Shown here in pieces: positions 36,052 to 45,212 of a stretch of 64,000 nt of DNA (positions are counted from its first letter, which is position 1; the number at the start of each line of letters is the position of its first letter). The notes under the pieces are model-generated. The model was not told the DNA's origin and searched no databases. It saw nothing but the letters and a program-made list of their open reading frames with translations. The DNA is from Sulfitobacter sp. DSM 110093 (GTDB taxonomy: Bacteria; Pseudomonadota; Alphaproteobacteria; Rhodobacterales; Rhodobacteraceae): contig NZ_CP085168.1 of the NCBI RefSeq assembly GCF_022788715.1, forward strand, positions 124,001-188,000, in the 5' to 3' direction. A program made the position numbers and the translations under genes.

Positions 36052-36591
36052 GGAGAGCAATAACCTCGTTGTTCAGCCTCAATACACAGCGCTTTTCGCG
36101 CTGCCGATGAGCGGCAGGCCGCTTGATTAACTCAAGGCACAACTTATGAGGTAGCGCAATAAGGGATAAGCCTAAAGGGGTAATAAAGTATGGTTTTTTA
36201 CTGTATGGGGCAATAATAAGACGCAGAAATATACTTAATAGTCTGATACTATATACTTAAGAATGGTATGTATACTAAAGATAATTGGTTTTGTTTTGAG
36301 TTAGAATTACATTCATTTGCCCATGTGGAATTAACCGCCTTGCTGTGAGTAGGTCCTTTTGCGTCGGCACAGGTCAAGCACCGGGGCAGGGGCCGCAAGA
36401 TGAGCAATAAAATGGCAGTGCCACAAGGGATCAGCCCGGTTATATGCGGGGTTTGGCGCTTAGGGGCGACCATACAGGCGATCGCCTGTTGCATTGAGCG
36501 CTGCCACCCCTTTCTCGGGGCGGCTTACGAGAAGTGACGTCACGGACAGGGTGGCTTCTCGATTAGACGTTTCGCGCGTTCTGGGCAGCCG
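36052..36591. promoter_or_regulatory. Tad operon upstream region
   Basis: A 540-bp gap upstream of flp. The half nearest the pilin (about 36150-36310) is markedly AT-rich and likely contains the Tad promoter. Near the protease end, GCCACCCC and GGGGCGGC arms (about 36505-36525) form an imperfect hairpin. No open frame here looks real. Confidence 0.45.
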
Positions 36592-38397
36592 TCAAGCTAT
36601 GGCAAAAGGATCATCCAGAACGCCGACCAGGGGCATTAAGAAGTCGCCGTTGGTGGCATCGAGGGCGCTTGCATAGAAACTGTCTGCAGCGTTGATGGCC
36701 GCATCTACTCCTGCTTGCGACCCGTTATAGCGGCTCATGACGTCGATCGCATTGTCGACGTCTGACATACCTTTGATAACAGCAAAATACGCGCCCACGT
36801 CTGTCTTTGTCTCGAGGTATTGTTGGTCGAGTGCAGATTGGGGGCTGGGGTTGCTTGGGTGCTTGGCGCCATTCAGGATCGCGAGAATGAAGATGCCCGC
36901 CGTAATGTCAGGGTTGTCCTGCAGCTCATTCACCCAGTAGTCGAACCCGCTTTGATCTGCTGCGCGCCCCAGTACATTGGTGTAAACGGCGGCAACAAAG
37001 GCAGGTACATCTGTCAGGGTGCCATCCGCGTCTAAGGCCGTCTCATATGTGCTACGTGTCTCAGATTGCACGAAGAAGCTTTCTGCCATTTCGGGCAGGG
37101 TGTAGCCTTTGGAGAACTCGGTGCCCCAATAGTTCAAGCCCATCGCGTCAGGGGCGCGGTTGAAGTAGGCGATGTAGAGTTCCACCACATTCAGCATGTC
37201 TGCCTCAGCGAGCCCCGCCGCGCCTCCGAAGAGTGACAAGTCAAACTCATCGCCTTTAATGCCGGTATCGAAGCTCAGAAACTCAATGTCGGCCAATGTG
37301 TCTGTGCCATTCTGGTCGGGGCGTCGATCGGTGAGGGTGGTGCGCTGCGCGCTGAGCGTCAGCGTGTAGCTGTTTTGGTGGCCAGAGTAGCTGACCGTAT
37401 CAATGCCACCGCCGCCATTTACGATCTGGTTTCCGTAACCTGCGATGACCAGGTCAACGCCGCTTGTGCCGATGTAGTGTTCAATCACGGTCCCGGGCTG
37501 GATTTGCAGGCGGGGCAGGGGTGAGACGGGGGTGATGGGGTCTGACCAGGTCTGTTGGTTCCAATCATAGATTTCGATTGCTTGTTCGGTGTCGAGAAAT
37601 AGACCTTTGCGGAAATCGAATATCGCCGGACCGGTTTGGTTCAAGCCGCTTGCGTCAACGGTATCCGTGCCGCCGGTATCGACCAAGGTGGTGGGCGTAA
37701 GGATCGACATGTTCCAGTGTGTGCCCTCCTTGCTCATGCCTCCATGCTCATTGACAGCGAAGACATTGTCGGCGGACGTTATCCGCGTGCCGTAGATGTT
37801 TTGCAGGGCGGCAATATCGAGCGCTTGGAGCCCTGTCACAAAACCTCTTTGTGTGGAGCCGCTGTCGAACAGGACGCTGTTATAGGACAGGGCGGTCATG
37901 AGCCGCATGTCGTGCATGCTTTCGGAAAAGGCGGGCATCTGGCCTTCCCAGGTGTGGCTCAGGCCAACCGCATGGCCGATCTCATGGGCGAGAATGTAAT
38001 GAAAGTTCTCGGGCTCTGCTTGAAGGCGCGCGTCGACATTGAGGAATACGCCTTGGTCTCCGCGGAAGGGATAGCTCGCATAGCCTCCCATCTCCATGTT
38101 GTGAAAGCCAAAGCCCATCTGTCCATCATTGCTCCCCACTTCTTCAAACGTCAGGTTCGTGAAGCTTTCGATGTAGCCCAAGTAGAACCTGACAGCCTGT
38201 TGCTCAGCTGGTGAGAACGTCTCAAAGACAAAAGGCGCGTCCTCAAGGTAGCTCTCTGATTGACGGCCATCTGCATGTGTGAGGAAGCTGTAGGTGACGG
38301 TCGTTTCGTGATACCTGTAGCCACTGTCCAGAGCGGACCAGTTCTCGTTGAGAAAGATGGATTTCTCCGTGTCAGACAGCTGAAAATATGACGTCAT
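36592..38397 (-). CDS. Metzincin zinc metalloprotease with C-terminal DUF4214
   Basis: A 601-residue protein with no Sec signal. The zinc motif HEIGHAVGLSH is at about residues 138-148 and a Met-turn-like MTALSY follows about 30 residues later, as in serralysin/M10-type proteases. A middle section has a RTX-like NGGGGIDTVSYSG. The C-terminal third holds DUF4214 segments (VELYIAYFNRAPDAMGLNYW, YTNVLGRAADQSGFDYW). It ends in DDPFAIA, an acidic-then-hydrophobic tail seen in type I secretion substrates. DUF4214 also occurs in the S-layer-like protein at 46175, suggesting one shared exporter; that is inference. Confidence 0.85.
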   Translation of the reverse strand: MTSYFQLSDTEKSIFLNENWSALDSGYRYHETTVTYSFLTHADGRQSESYLEDAPFVFETFSPAEQQAVRFYLGYIESFTNLTFEEVGSNDGQMGFGFHNMEMGGYASYPFRGDQGVFLNVDARLQAEPENFHYILAHEIGHAVGLSHTWEGQMPAFSESMHDMRLMTALSYNSVLFDSGSTQRGFVTGLQALDIAALQNIYGTRITSADNVFAVNEHGGMSKEGTHWNMSILTPTTLVDTGGTDTVDASGLNQTGPAIFDFRKGLFLDTEQAIEIYDWNQQTWSDPITPVSPLPRLQIQPGTVIEHYIGTSGVDLVIAGYGNQIVNGGGGIDTVSYSGHQNSYTLTLSAQRTTLTDRRPDQNGTDTLADIEFLSFDTGIKGDEFDLSLFGGAAGLAEADMLNVVELYIAYFNRAPDAMGLNYWGTEFSKGYTLPEMAESFFVQSETRSTYETALDADGTLTDVPAFVAAVYTNVLGRAADQSGFDYWVNELQDNPDITAGIFILAILNGAKHPSNPSPQSALDQQYLETKTDVGAYFAVIKGMSDVDNAIDVMSRYNGSQAGVDAAINAADSFYASALDATNGDFLMPLVGVLDDPFAIA

Positions 38398-38589
38398 TTT
38401 GCTTCCAAAAAATGGGCGAGAAAGAGGGGGCGGGTGTGTGCAGGCATTTTGTCAGATCCCGCAGGGCCCGCGAACTAGAAAGCCTCTCCTAGAGATGGCT
38501 CGCGGCATAAGTGTGGCTTTATGAGCGCTTGGTCTTAAGAGAGTCTTGTCGCACGTGAGGCCTAGCGCGCTCTTATCTAAATACCGCCT

Positions 38590-38771
38590 GTCCGTCGTCA
38601 TATAAAGTGGGACATCAGAGCGGCTTGAACATTGGAGGCTCTGGTTCGGTTGTGTGATTGATTATGCTGCTTGTTTTTGATGTTGCAAGCGGCGCTGTCG
38701 GATCGTCAGGTTCTTGATCTTCTTCCTTTCTCTCAGAATGGCTTTGTCCCGGCCAAAGTAGACGTCAGCGG
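38590..38771 (-). mobile_element. IS3-family end with transposase C-terminal fragment
   Basis: The frame down to the TAA at 38662-38664 reads FTPADVYFGRDKAILRERKK and IKNLTIRQRRLQHQKQAA, the typical C-terminus of an IS3-family integrase. Beyond it, near 38595-38612, GTCGTCATATAAAGTGGGAC resembles the element's terminal repeat. The upstream part of the transposase is absent; the homology stops at an SDR gene fragment at about 38770. Confidence 0.65.
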
Positions 38772-38993
38772 GTGAACGGCATCGGACCTGGGCCAACCTT
38801 GCAAGGTCAACATCAGTCTGAAGAAGTCTTTGCACAGGAGCGCCGGAATACGGTGTTGAAGCGGGGTGTGAACCTTGCGGATATTACTGCAGCCCTTGGC
38901 TACTTTATCGATGCGCCTGCGGTCACAGGACAACTGCTTTGCACCGATGGTAGCGAGCATCTGCAGTGGCAAAATGCCAGTCAGAACAACTGA
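38772..38993 (+). pseudogene. C-terminal fragment of a FolM-like SDR
   Basis: The frame reads NGIGPGPTLQGQHQSEEVFA, then LADITAALGYFIDAPAVTGQ and LLCTDGSEHLQW to a stop. This is the last third of an SDR, of the type with INAIGPGPTL and PAVTGQ-VDGGQHL. The N-terminal two-thirds with the cofactor site are missing, cut at the IS3 fragment boundary. It is not functional. Confidence 0.7.
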
Positions 38994-39314
38994 CTGCGGG
39001 ACGTACTGCAACTTAGCAAGCCCGATGATCTGAAGTGTGGCGCCGTGAGCGCCAATGGCGTGTCCACGCTGTGATAGAGCGCAGCCTACAATGCTTCGTG
39101 GTGCGTCCGTAGATGGTGGAATACCGCGTCCTCTGAGCGATATGCCGGACAATACGCCTTTCCTTACCAAGGCAACTTCAAAAAAATTCTGAAACTTTTG
39201 AAACTTATTAACGCAAGCTACCGTGTCTCCAATATTCTGCCTACAGGCCGAATTCTGACAACAATTACAGTAAGTAATGTCTCGTGCGCGAAAACGCCCA
39301 ACAAGGATTGCCCG
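38994..39314. other. Non-coding stretch before the trimeric autotransporter
   Basis: A 321-bp region with no recognised gene. The last 150 bp are AT-richer and should include the adhesin promoter. An AAGGA ribosome site precedes the ATG at 39315. Confidence 0.4.
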
Positions 39315-40751
39315 ATGAAAATCAATAGTACCTCCCTCTCACGTCTGCAAAATAGCGCTGCAGTTATATTTTTGATTAGCAGCTCATCAATGGCATTTGC
39401 CGATGGGGCAGCACCTTGCAATACCGGGACAGGGACGAACTCTGCAGAATGCGGCGTGAACACGACAGCTGATGGTAATTTTTCTGTCGCTATTGGTGAT
39501 GGGGCGAACACCGCCGCAGACTCCGTTGACGGTGTTGCAATTGGCTCCGAGGCAACGACCACAGGCCCATCGACGACGGCCATCGGCGGTGAAACCGTGG
39601 CCACCGGCCCCGGCACAACGGCAATCGGCTGGCAATCTGCCGCCACCGCAGAGCGTGCGCAGGCCTTTGGTCACCTCGCCACGGCTCAGGGTGTGCGGTC
39701 ATTGGCCATTGGTGAAAACGCCGATGCACAGACGGACAATGCAACGGCTATTGGTAACGAAGCAATTGCAACAGGTATTGATGCGATTGCATTGGGCGAT
39801 ACCGCTGCTGCAACAGGCCCCTCCACGACAGCTATTGGCGGCGAAAGCGTTGCCACGGGCGCCGGCACAACGGCAATCGGCTGGCAATCTGCCGCCACCG
39901 CAGAGCGCGCGCAGGCCTTTGGCCACCTCGCCACGGCTCAGGGTGTGCGTTCATTGGCCATCGGTGAAAACGCCGATGCACAGTCAGATAATGCAACTGC
40001 CATTGGCAACGAAGCGATTGCGACAGGTATCGACGCGATTGCGTTGGGCGACACCGCCGCTGCGACAGGTCCCTCCACAACAGCTATTGGCGGCGAAAGT
40101 GTTGCCACAGGTGCCGGCACAACTGCAATCGGCTGGCAGGCAATGGCCACCGCAGAACGTGCTCAAGCCTTTGGTCACCTTGCACAAGCAACTGGCGTAC
40201 GCTCAACTGCTGTTGGGGAAGGTGCTGTAGCGTCAGGTGCACAATCGCTGTCCTTTGGTAACCTCTCCTCGGCTCAGGGTACCAACTCGGCTGCCATTGG
40301 TAATGGTGCCGTGGCAACACGCGACAACCAGTTCACACTCGGTAATGCCAATAACACTTACACTGCGTCTGGTATTGCTACGCAGGCAAGTCGTGATGCA
40401 CAAAGCGGTCCGGTCGCGCTGGTAACATCCGACTCTTCGGGCAATCTCGCAACGTCGGATGTGAACTTGGGCCAGGTTTTGTCCCTTGGTTCAGCAGTGC
40501 AGAACAACTCGGCTGCGATTGCCAACAACAAGTCCGGTATCGCGATGGCAATGGCCTTGAAGGCACCCTATGTTCCTGAAAACAAGCAATTTGCAGTGTC
40601 CACAGGATTGGGCAGCTTTGAGGGATCACAAGCGATGGCCGTTTCGATGGGTTACCGGTTCAACAACAACACTCAGTTCGATGCGGGTGTCACCTACGGG
40701 TTTGATAACGATCAAGTCGGTGGTCGTGTTGGTGTAACCTACGCGTGGTAA
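39315..40751 (+). CDS. YadA-like trimeric autotransporter adhesin
   Basis: A 478-residue protein: signal peptide (hydrophobic stretch ending MAFA, about residue 30), a head made of YadA-head motifs (AIGDGANTAADS, TTAIGGESVATGAGTTAIG), a short neck/stalk (VQNNSAAIANNKSGIAMAMA) and a C-terminal four-strand membrane anchor ending GRVGVTYAW. The start at 39315 is chosen for the signal peptide and the AAGGA site. The head contains nearly identical 84-residue repeats. It probably mediates surface attachment. The next gene overlaps its end. Confidence 0.88.
   Translation: MKINSTSLSRLQNSAAVIFLISSSSMAFADGAAPCNTGTGTNSAECGVNTTADGNFSVAIGDGANTAADSVDGVAIGSEATTTGPSTTAIGGETVATGPGTTAIGWQSAATAERAQAFGHLATAQGVRSLAIGENADAQTDNATAIGNEAIATGIDAIALGDTAAATGPSTTAIGGESVATGAGTTAIGWQSAATAERAQAFGHLATAQGVRSLAIGENADAQSDNATAIGNEAIATGIDAIALGDTAAATGPSTTAIGGESVATGAGTTAIGWQAMATAERAQAFGHLAQATGVRSTAVGEGAVASGAQSLSFGNLSSAQGTNSAAIGNGAVATRDNQFTLGNANNTYTASGIATQASRDAQSGPVALVTSDSSGNLATSDVNLGQVLSLGSAVQNNSAAIANNKSGIAMAMALKAPYVPENKQFAVSTGLGSFEGSQAMAVSMGYRFNNNTQFDAGVTYGFDNDQVGGRVGVTYAW
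39564..40205 (+). repeat. Tandem 252-bp repeats within the adhesin head
   Basis: Two complete units (39564-39815 and 39816-40067) and a partial third (40068 to about 40205) encode an 84-residue module starting GPSTTAIGGE. Units one and two differ mostly at third codon positions, which indicates duplication followed by drift. Such arrays can change copy number by recombination. Confidence 0.85.
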
Positions 40752-41254
40752 GTCTGACCAATTTCTTCAACGTCACAGCACCGCGAACATTGTTTGCGGT
40801 GCTTCTATGTTTTGGGCTGGTGGCGGGATCGGCAACTGCACAGGAAGACACAAGCGTTGAGCGCAGTTTTGCTGTTGCATTGATCCGTGACGTCATGATC
40901 GCAATCAATCACGGCAACTGGACAGGAAACTATACAGTCCTGCGTGATTATGCGTCACGCGACTTCTCGGAGGCGAACGATCCAACACGATTGGCCGGTT
41001 TATTTGCCCCTGTCCGTGAAGCAGGTGTGGATATGCTGCCCGTGCTGGTCGAGGAGCCTGAGATACTCAATTCGCAAGTCGCTGCTGGAGGCGAACAAAT
41101 TCGTCTTACCGGCTACTTTCCTGTGCTTCCCGAGCACATCAGTTTTGACCTAGTTTTCATCAACGAAAAAGCACGGTGGGTCTTGCTGGACGTTTCTGTC
41201 GGCAAATTCGATGCTATTGAGGAAGCCGAAAAACCGCTCGTGGAATCGGATTGA
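40745..41254 (+). CDS. Secreted protein of unknown function, coupled to adhesin
   Basis: A 169-residue protein with a signal peptide (LFAVLLCFGLVAGSATAQ). The mature part is mainly helical then beta-rich (IRLTGYFPVLPEHISFDLVF, KARWVLLDVSVGKFD), with a compact NTF2-like look; I do not recognise the family firmly. The GTG start at 40745 lies within the last codons of the adhesin gene (7-base overlap), so they are co-translated. It could be an accessory factor for the adhesin; that is inference. Confidence 0.65.
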   Translation: MVSLTNFFNVTAPRTLFAVLLCFGLVAGSATAQEDTSVERSFAVALIRDVMIAINHGNWTGNYTVLRDYASRDFSEANDPTRLAGLFAPVREAGVDMLPVLVEEPEILNSQVAAGGEQIRLTGYFPVLPEHISFDLVFINEKARWVLLDVSVGKFDAIEEAEKPLVESD

Positions 41255-41344
41255 GCATCCAGCAATTTATAGCAGGCTGCTACAGAAGGCAGCTGTTCCG
41301 TCGCTACGGTTTGAAAGCGGTTCTTTGCGGCTTCGGACGCCGGG

Positions 41345-41560
41345 TCAAATTTGGCCCCTTTCGTTAGGCAACAAGACGTTTCCGTGGCCTGTTTTACAGG
41401 CCGCCATGACCGCCGGGAATTGTCGCGGACCCTGTCGAGGCCGCCAAACGCAGTTTGAACCATGTGGTCCCACGGACTTGGCCCAGCCGAAGGGTTCTTC
41501 AATCTTCTGACGATGCTGCTGGTACAGATCAGACGTGCCGACGCGATGGAAGGCGGTCGA
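41345..41560 (-). pseudogene. IS5-type transposase remnant
   Basis: The minus-strand frame reads QQHRQKIEEPFGWAKSVG, matching the C-terminal IEE-FGW-KTVG motif of IS5-group transposases. The following residues in this frame are nonsense; the overlapping frame (MVQTAFGGLDRVR) carries more of the expected sequence, so the gene is frameshifted. No catalytic domain or terminal repeats were found. The rest of 41255-41834 shows no gene. Confidence 0.55.
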
Positions 41561-41834
41561 TGTTGAGCGCGTCGATAACGGTATCGAGGGGCGCCAACGC
41601 GCCACTAACGAACCGTTTGAAAGCCGCGTAGTATCCACGAACACCCAGGATGCAGTCTTTGGGCGGGGCTGACGGGCTTGGTCGCTTCGCTTGACACAAA
41701 AGGACCGCATACCTAGCAGTAGAGTAAAGTTGATACACTTATAACGAGATAAAGCGTAAAGCCCATTTTTTGGCCGGTCATTTGATCGGGCGAGATAGGA
41801 AGGTAATTGCGCGCAGGCAATAGGCAGCTGAATA

Positions 41835-43259
41835 ATGAGTATATTTGGGTTCAAGAGCGCTGTGCAGCGTGGTGTTACGGCGTTGCCGTTGGCATTGGTG
41901 TTGATGGTGCCCCGCCCGGCATTCGCGGAGACTTTGGCGGATGCTTTGATTGGGGCGTATGAGCATTCCGGGCTGTTGGAGCAAAATCGGGCCTTGCTGC
42001 GGGCAGCAGATGAAGATGTGGCCAGCGCCCAGGCGATGCTAAAACCTGTACTGCGTTGGGCGGGTGGTTTGACACAGAATTTTGGCTCTCTACGGAGCTC
42101 CGGTATTCAGGCTGTGCAGTCAACTGAAAGCCTCACCGCATCAATAAATCTGATCGCAGAGCTGTTGATTTATGACTTCGGTGCCAGCCAGTATCGGGTC
42201 GAGACTGCCAAGGAAACGGTGCTGGCAACCCGGCAGACATTGCTCGACATCGAACAGCGCGTACTCTTGCGGGCTGTGGCAGCCTATATGGGGGTTGTTG
42301 AAGCCTCTGATGTTGTGGCGCTGCGCAACAATAACTTAGGGTTTCTCGTAGAAGAGCTGCGCGCGACGCGCGACCGCCTTGAAGTTGGGGAAGTGACAAA
42401 TACTGATGTAGCGCTTGCCCAAGCGCAGCTGGCAGAGGCCCGCAGTGAGTTGGCCGGTGCGGAAGGGGAGTTGCTGCGCGCGGTGGAAGAATACCGTACG
42501 GCCATCGGCCGCAAACCCGTCAACCTTAGCCCGCCACCGCGCCTGCCTGACGTCGGAGGAAGCTTAGAGGCGGCTAAGGCCCTTGCCGTGCGCCAACACC
42601 CTTCGGTTTTGGCCGCGCAACACCAAGTTAGCGCCTCTCGTTTGGCAGTAAGTGCCAACGAAGCGGCGATGGCGCCCAAAGTGACGCTTCAGGGCAATTA
42701 TGGCCTGACCGAGACGTTCAACGACAAAAGTTATACCCGCAGTGGAAGTGTGGGGGTGGAAGCCAACCAAACGATCTATCAAGGGGGGGCGCTGTCTTCT
42801 GCTGTGCGGCGGGCGATGGCGCAGCATGATAGCCAGCGGGCCAATCTGCATGTTGTGAGCAACAACGTCGTGCAGGATGTTGGCAATGCCTATGCTGGGC
42901 TGACCTCTGCACGGGCGCAGTTGGAGGCTTCAGAGCGACAAATTCAAGCAGCACGCACGGCCTTTGAGGGGGTGCGCGAAGAAGCAAAGCTGGGCGCACG
43001 CACCACGCTTGACGTTCTCAACGCCGAGCAGGCGCTCCTGGATGCGGAATCAACGCGTGTGGCGGCGCGTGCCAACCTCTATGTTGCAGCCTATTTTGTG
43101 CTGTCGGCCACGGGGCGTCTAACAGCGAAAGATTTGGGATTGCCGGTACAGCTCTATGATGCGGCGGCCTATTACAATCTGGTCAAAGACAGCCCCGCAA
43201 AATATTCTAAGCAAGGCCAGGCGCTTGATCGCGTGCTACGCAGTCTCCAGAAAAACTGA
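41835..43259 (+). CDS. TolC-family outer-membrane protein of type I secretion
   Basis: A 474-residue TolC-family protein. It has a signal peptide ending PAFA and two repeated helical-barrel halves (LADALIGAYEHSGLLEQNRA, TLRQTLLDIEQRVLLRAVAA-like segments, and ANQTIYQGGALSSAVRRAMA). TolC trimers form the outer-membrane exit duct of type I exporters. The ABC and HlyD subunits at 52147 and 53933 lie 9 kb away and may be its partners. Confidence 0.88.
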   Translation: MSIFGFKSAVQRGVTALPLALVLMVPRPAFAETLADALIGAYEHSGLLEQNRALLRAADEDVASAQAMLKPVLRWAGGLTQNFGSLRSSGIQAVQSTESLTASINLIAELLIYDFGASQYRVETAKETVLATRQTLLDIEQRVLLRAVAAYMGVVEASDVVALRNNNLGFLVEELRATRDRLEVGEVTNTDVALAQAQLAEARSELAGAEGELLRAVEEYRTAIGRKPVNLSPPPRLPDVGGSLEAAKALAVRQHPSVLAAQHQVSASRLAVSANEAAMAPKVTLQGNYGLTETFNDKSYTRSGSVGVEANQTIYQGGALSSAVRRAMAQHDSQRANLHVVSNNVVQDVGNAYAGLTSARAQLEASERQIQAARTAFEGVREEAKLGARTTLDVLNAEQALLDAESTRVAARANLYVAAYFVLSATGRLTAKDLGLPVQLYDAAAYYNLVKDSPAKYSKQGQALDRVLRSLQKN

Positions 43260-43404
43260 ACGCGCGCGCGGCACCGCTGGTCTATGGTATCTTCGGTTGT
43301 ATCCGGGGCAATGTTGCGGCGAAGGCCGTCCACAGTCGAATTCTTTGGGGCTCATTGGATACTTGATGAGCGCTTGTCTGAGTGCAAAGCGGTGCGGGAT
43401 TATT

Positions 43405-43437
43405 AGCTCTTCGTACAAGAAGAGCTTTGATTTTTTT
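43405..43437 (+). terminator. Rho-independent terminator downstream of the TolC gene
   Basis: AGCTCTTC (43405-43412) pairs perfectly with GAAGAGCT (43419-43426) across a GTACAA loop, followed by TTGATTTTTTT. It lies about 145 bp after the TolC-family stop. Confidence 0.8.
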
Positions 43438-43554
43438 CGGAAGCGCCGTGGTTTTCCGCCAGCGCTTTGCAGTCCGGGGCAGCCGTCAAGAGATTGGCGG
43501 TTGTTTCTTTTTTGCTCGAAGGTCTCGCCGCGGCACATTACGCCGTGATGTTGA

Positions 43555-44802
43555 TTAGAAGCTAAGAGCCTTCTCTGCCTCGCGGTGTTCAAAGGCGTCT
43601 GCGAGAGTTTTTAGGTCTTCTCCGCCAATACCGAATTGCCGCATGAGAGGTCTCCACCGATTGGCGATCAGTGAGGCCATCTCGCGCGCCCGCCTGCGCG
43701 CCTCGTTCTGCGATAGATCGAAGAACTCCGCAGCGGCTACCGCAAGATCGAGTGACGCCTCAAATGGCTCTCCTTCTATGATCGCCGTCTTGAGATAGCG
43801 ATGGCGTTCTGCCTGTGGGTTCACATCGAAGAGCGGGGAGAGACGCCAAAGACCATCGTCGGCATAAATGAACCCGTGGTTCTTCAGGTGATCGTCCGTG
43901 TTGGTGACAAGAACGTTGAATGTCATTCGCGCCCAAAGCTCATGCAGATCTGCCCGCGCAGCCTTACTGATCATCCGGATCGCCTCGGCGATCTCTGTAT
44001 AGGAGCCTTGCTCTGATCCTGATCTATCAAGAGCTGTGCGCGCAGAAAAGTAAGGGACACGCCTGCGCGCCCGCCGATCAAAGCGTCGGATCAGGGCCAC
44101 TGGATGGTTAGATCTTTCCAGCATCAGCCGTGCGTCTGGTGCGCGCAGACCGCATTCCCGCGCCAACTGGAGCGTCGCGACCTCAATGCGCTCCACAGGG
44201 CTCTGGTCTCCCGGGGACGAGAACTTAGCGATCCAGAGGACATCGCGGTCCTGCACATTCGCCTTCGGTCGGGCGCCGCCCATCGAGCTGCCGGCGTTTG
44301 CGAGTTGGCGCAGACCCTCGCTCGATATCTCGCGGCGCTGCTCGATCTTGGCCGCACTCTCCCGGAGTGCATCAAGCTGCATGAGGTTCGGCACCGGGGC
44401 GCGATGTCCACTGATGATCTCGCCGTCTTCTCCGATGAACCGGAGTGCGCCTTGGCGCGTCGCATCATCTGACAGGGTAAGCGTGTCGAATTCACTGAGA
44501 CCCGCGCCGTGAACGCGCGCCATCAAGAGACGCCCCCATGCATCAGGGGTCGCATCCTGAAGGGCGGAAGGCAGGCTGTCGTGCTGATCGCCTGTGGATG
44601 CCAGGGATGCATAGGAGGGCGTCAGCCCGAGCGGCAGCTGAGGTGCGATCGCGAAGGACCGCGCATCGTTGAGCCAACTCTCGAAATATTGAAATTCGGA
44701 ATGCTGACGGCGCGGCGCCTGCGTGAACCGCAGCTTCCCAACCGGTAAGAGCGCGCTTCCAAGGCAGACATGGGCGACCTTCTGTTCTGCGCGCGGGGCC
44801 AT
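43555..44802 (-). CDS. hipA: HipA-family serine/threonine kinase toxin
   Basis: A 415-residue HipA-like kinase. The phosphate-binding SSMGGARPKA (about residues 171-180), the lysine strand DVLWIAKF, the catalytic NTDDHLKNHGF and the metal-binding LSPLFDVNP are all present. HipA toxins phosphorylate aminoacyl-tRNA synthetases or translation factors. The start overlaps the antitoxin stop (TGATG at 44800-44804). Confidence 0.92.
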   Translation of the reverse strand: MAPRAEQKVAHVCLGSALLPVGKLRFTQAPRRQHSEFQYFESWLNDARSFAIAPQLPLGLTPSYASLASTGDQHDSLPSALQDATPDAWGRLLMARVHGAGLSEFDTLTLSDDATRQGALRFIGEDGEIISGHRAPVPNLMQLDALRESAAKIEQRREISSEGLRQLANAGSSMGGARPKANVQDRDVLWIAKFSSPGDQSPVERIEVATLQLARECGLRAPDARLMLERSNHPVALIRRFDRRARRRVPYFSARTALDRSGSEQGSYTEIAEAIRMISKAARADLHELWARMTFNVLVTNTDDHLKNHGFIYADDGLWRLSPLFDVNPQAERHRYLKTAIIEGEPFEASLDLAVAAAEFFDLSQNEARRRAREMASLIANRWRPLMRQFGIGGEDLKTLADAFEHREAEKALSF

Positions 44803-45170
44803 CAGAAGCCTACGCCTTCATCGTCATCATCTTCGTCCTCATGGCGGCTACCCGGCGCGCGGGCGCCTCGGCGCTTTACATAGGATACCCCCCTCTGGGG
44901 AATCGCGTCGAGGGCGCGGGATAGGCCCACAGCATCCTCTTCTATCCGCAGGATCTTCGCGAGCGCATCGGGCTCGCCGAGCGCCGCAAGCACCGCGGCC
45001 AGCTTCCCGATGCCCACGCCAGAATCGCCCCGCTCTAAACGCTGGATCGTCTTCTCCGAAACGTTTGCGCGTTCTGCGAGATCGACCATAGCAAGACGAC
45101 GTATGAGGCGCGCTTGTTTGAGGTTGCGGCCAAGGTGCGCCAAAGCTCTCTGGGCACGAAGATTAGACAT
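44802..45170 (-). CDS. hipB: HipB-like XRE antitoxin
   Basis: A 122-residue protein with an HTH (LAERANVSEKTIQRLERGDS, about residues 31-50) and an unusual acidic C-terminal tail (EDEDDDDEGV). It precedes and overlaps hipA, the standard antitoxin-toxin order. It should repress its promoter through the inverted repeat just upstream. Confidence 0.88.
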   Translation of the reverse strand: MSNLRAQRALAHLGRNLKQARLIRRLAMVDLAERANVSEKTIQRLERGDSGVGIGKLAAVLAALGEPDALAKILRIEEDAVGLSRALDAIPQRGVSYVKRRGARAPGSRHEDEDDDDEGVGF

Positions 45171-45179
45171 TTATCGTCT

Positions 45180-45212
45180 CATATGACTTTTAATATATAT
45201 ATACCGGTCATA
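45180..45212. promoter_or_regulatory. hipBA operator/promoter
   Basis: CATATGAC (45180-45187) and GTCATA (45207-45212) form an inverted repeat around an AT-rich core with TATA tracts. The repeat lies 10 bp before the hipB ATG on the minus strand, where an autoregulatory site is expected. Confidence 0.6.

Noticed and set aside
36249..36494. An 81-codon minus-strand frame upstream of flp.
   Set aside because: No ribosome site, no homology recalled, and it lies in the AT-rich promoter region of the Tad operon.
39564..40205. Regular repeats that could suggest a CRISPR-like or satellite array.
   Set aside because: The units are 252 bp, fully coding and in frame with the YadA-like head, so they are protein repeats.
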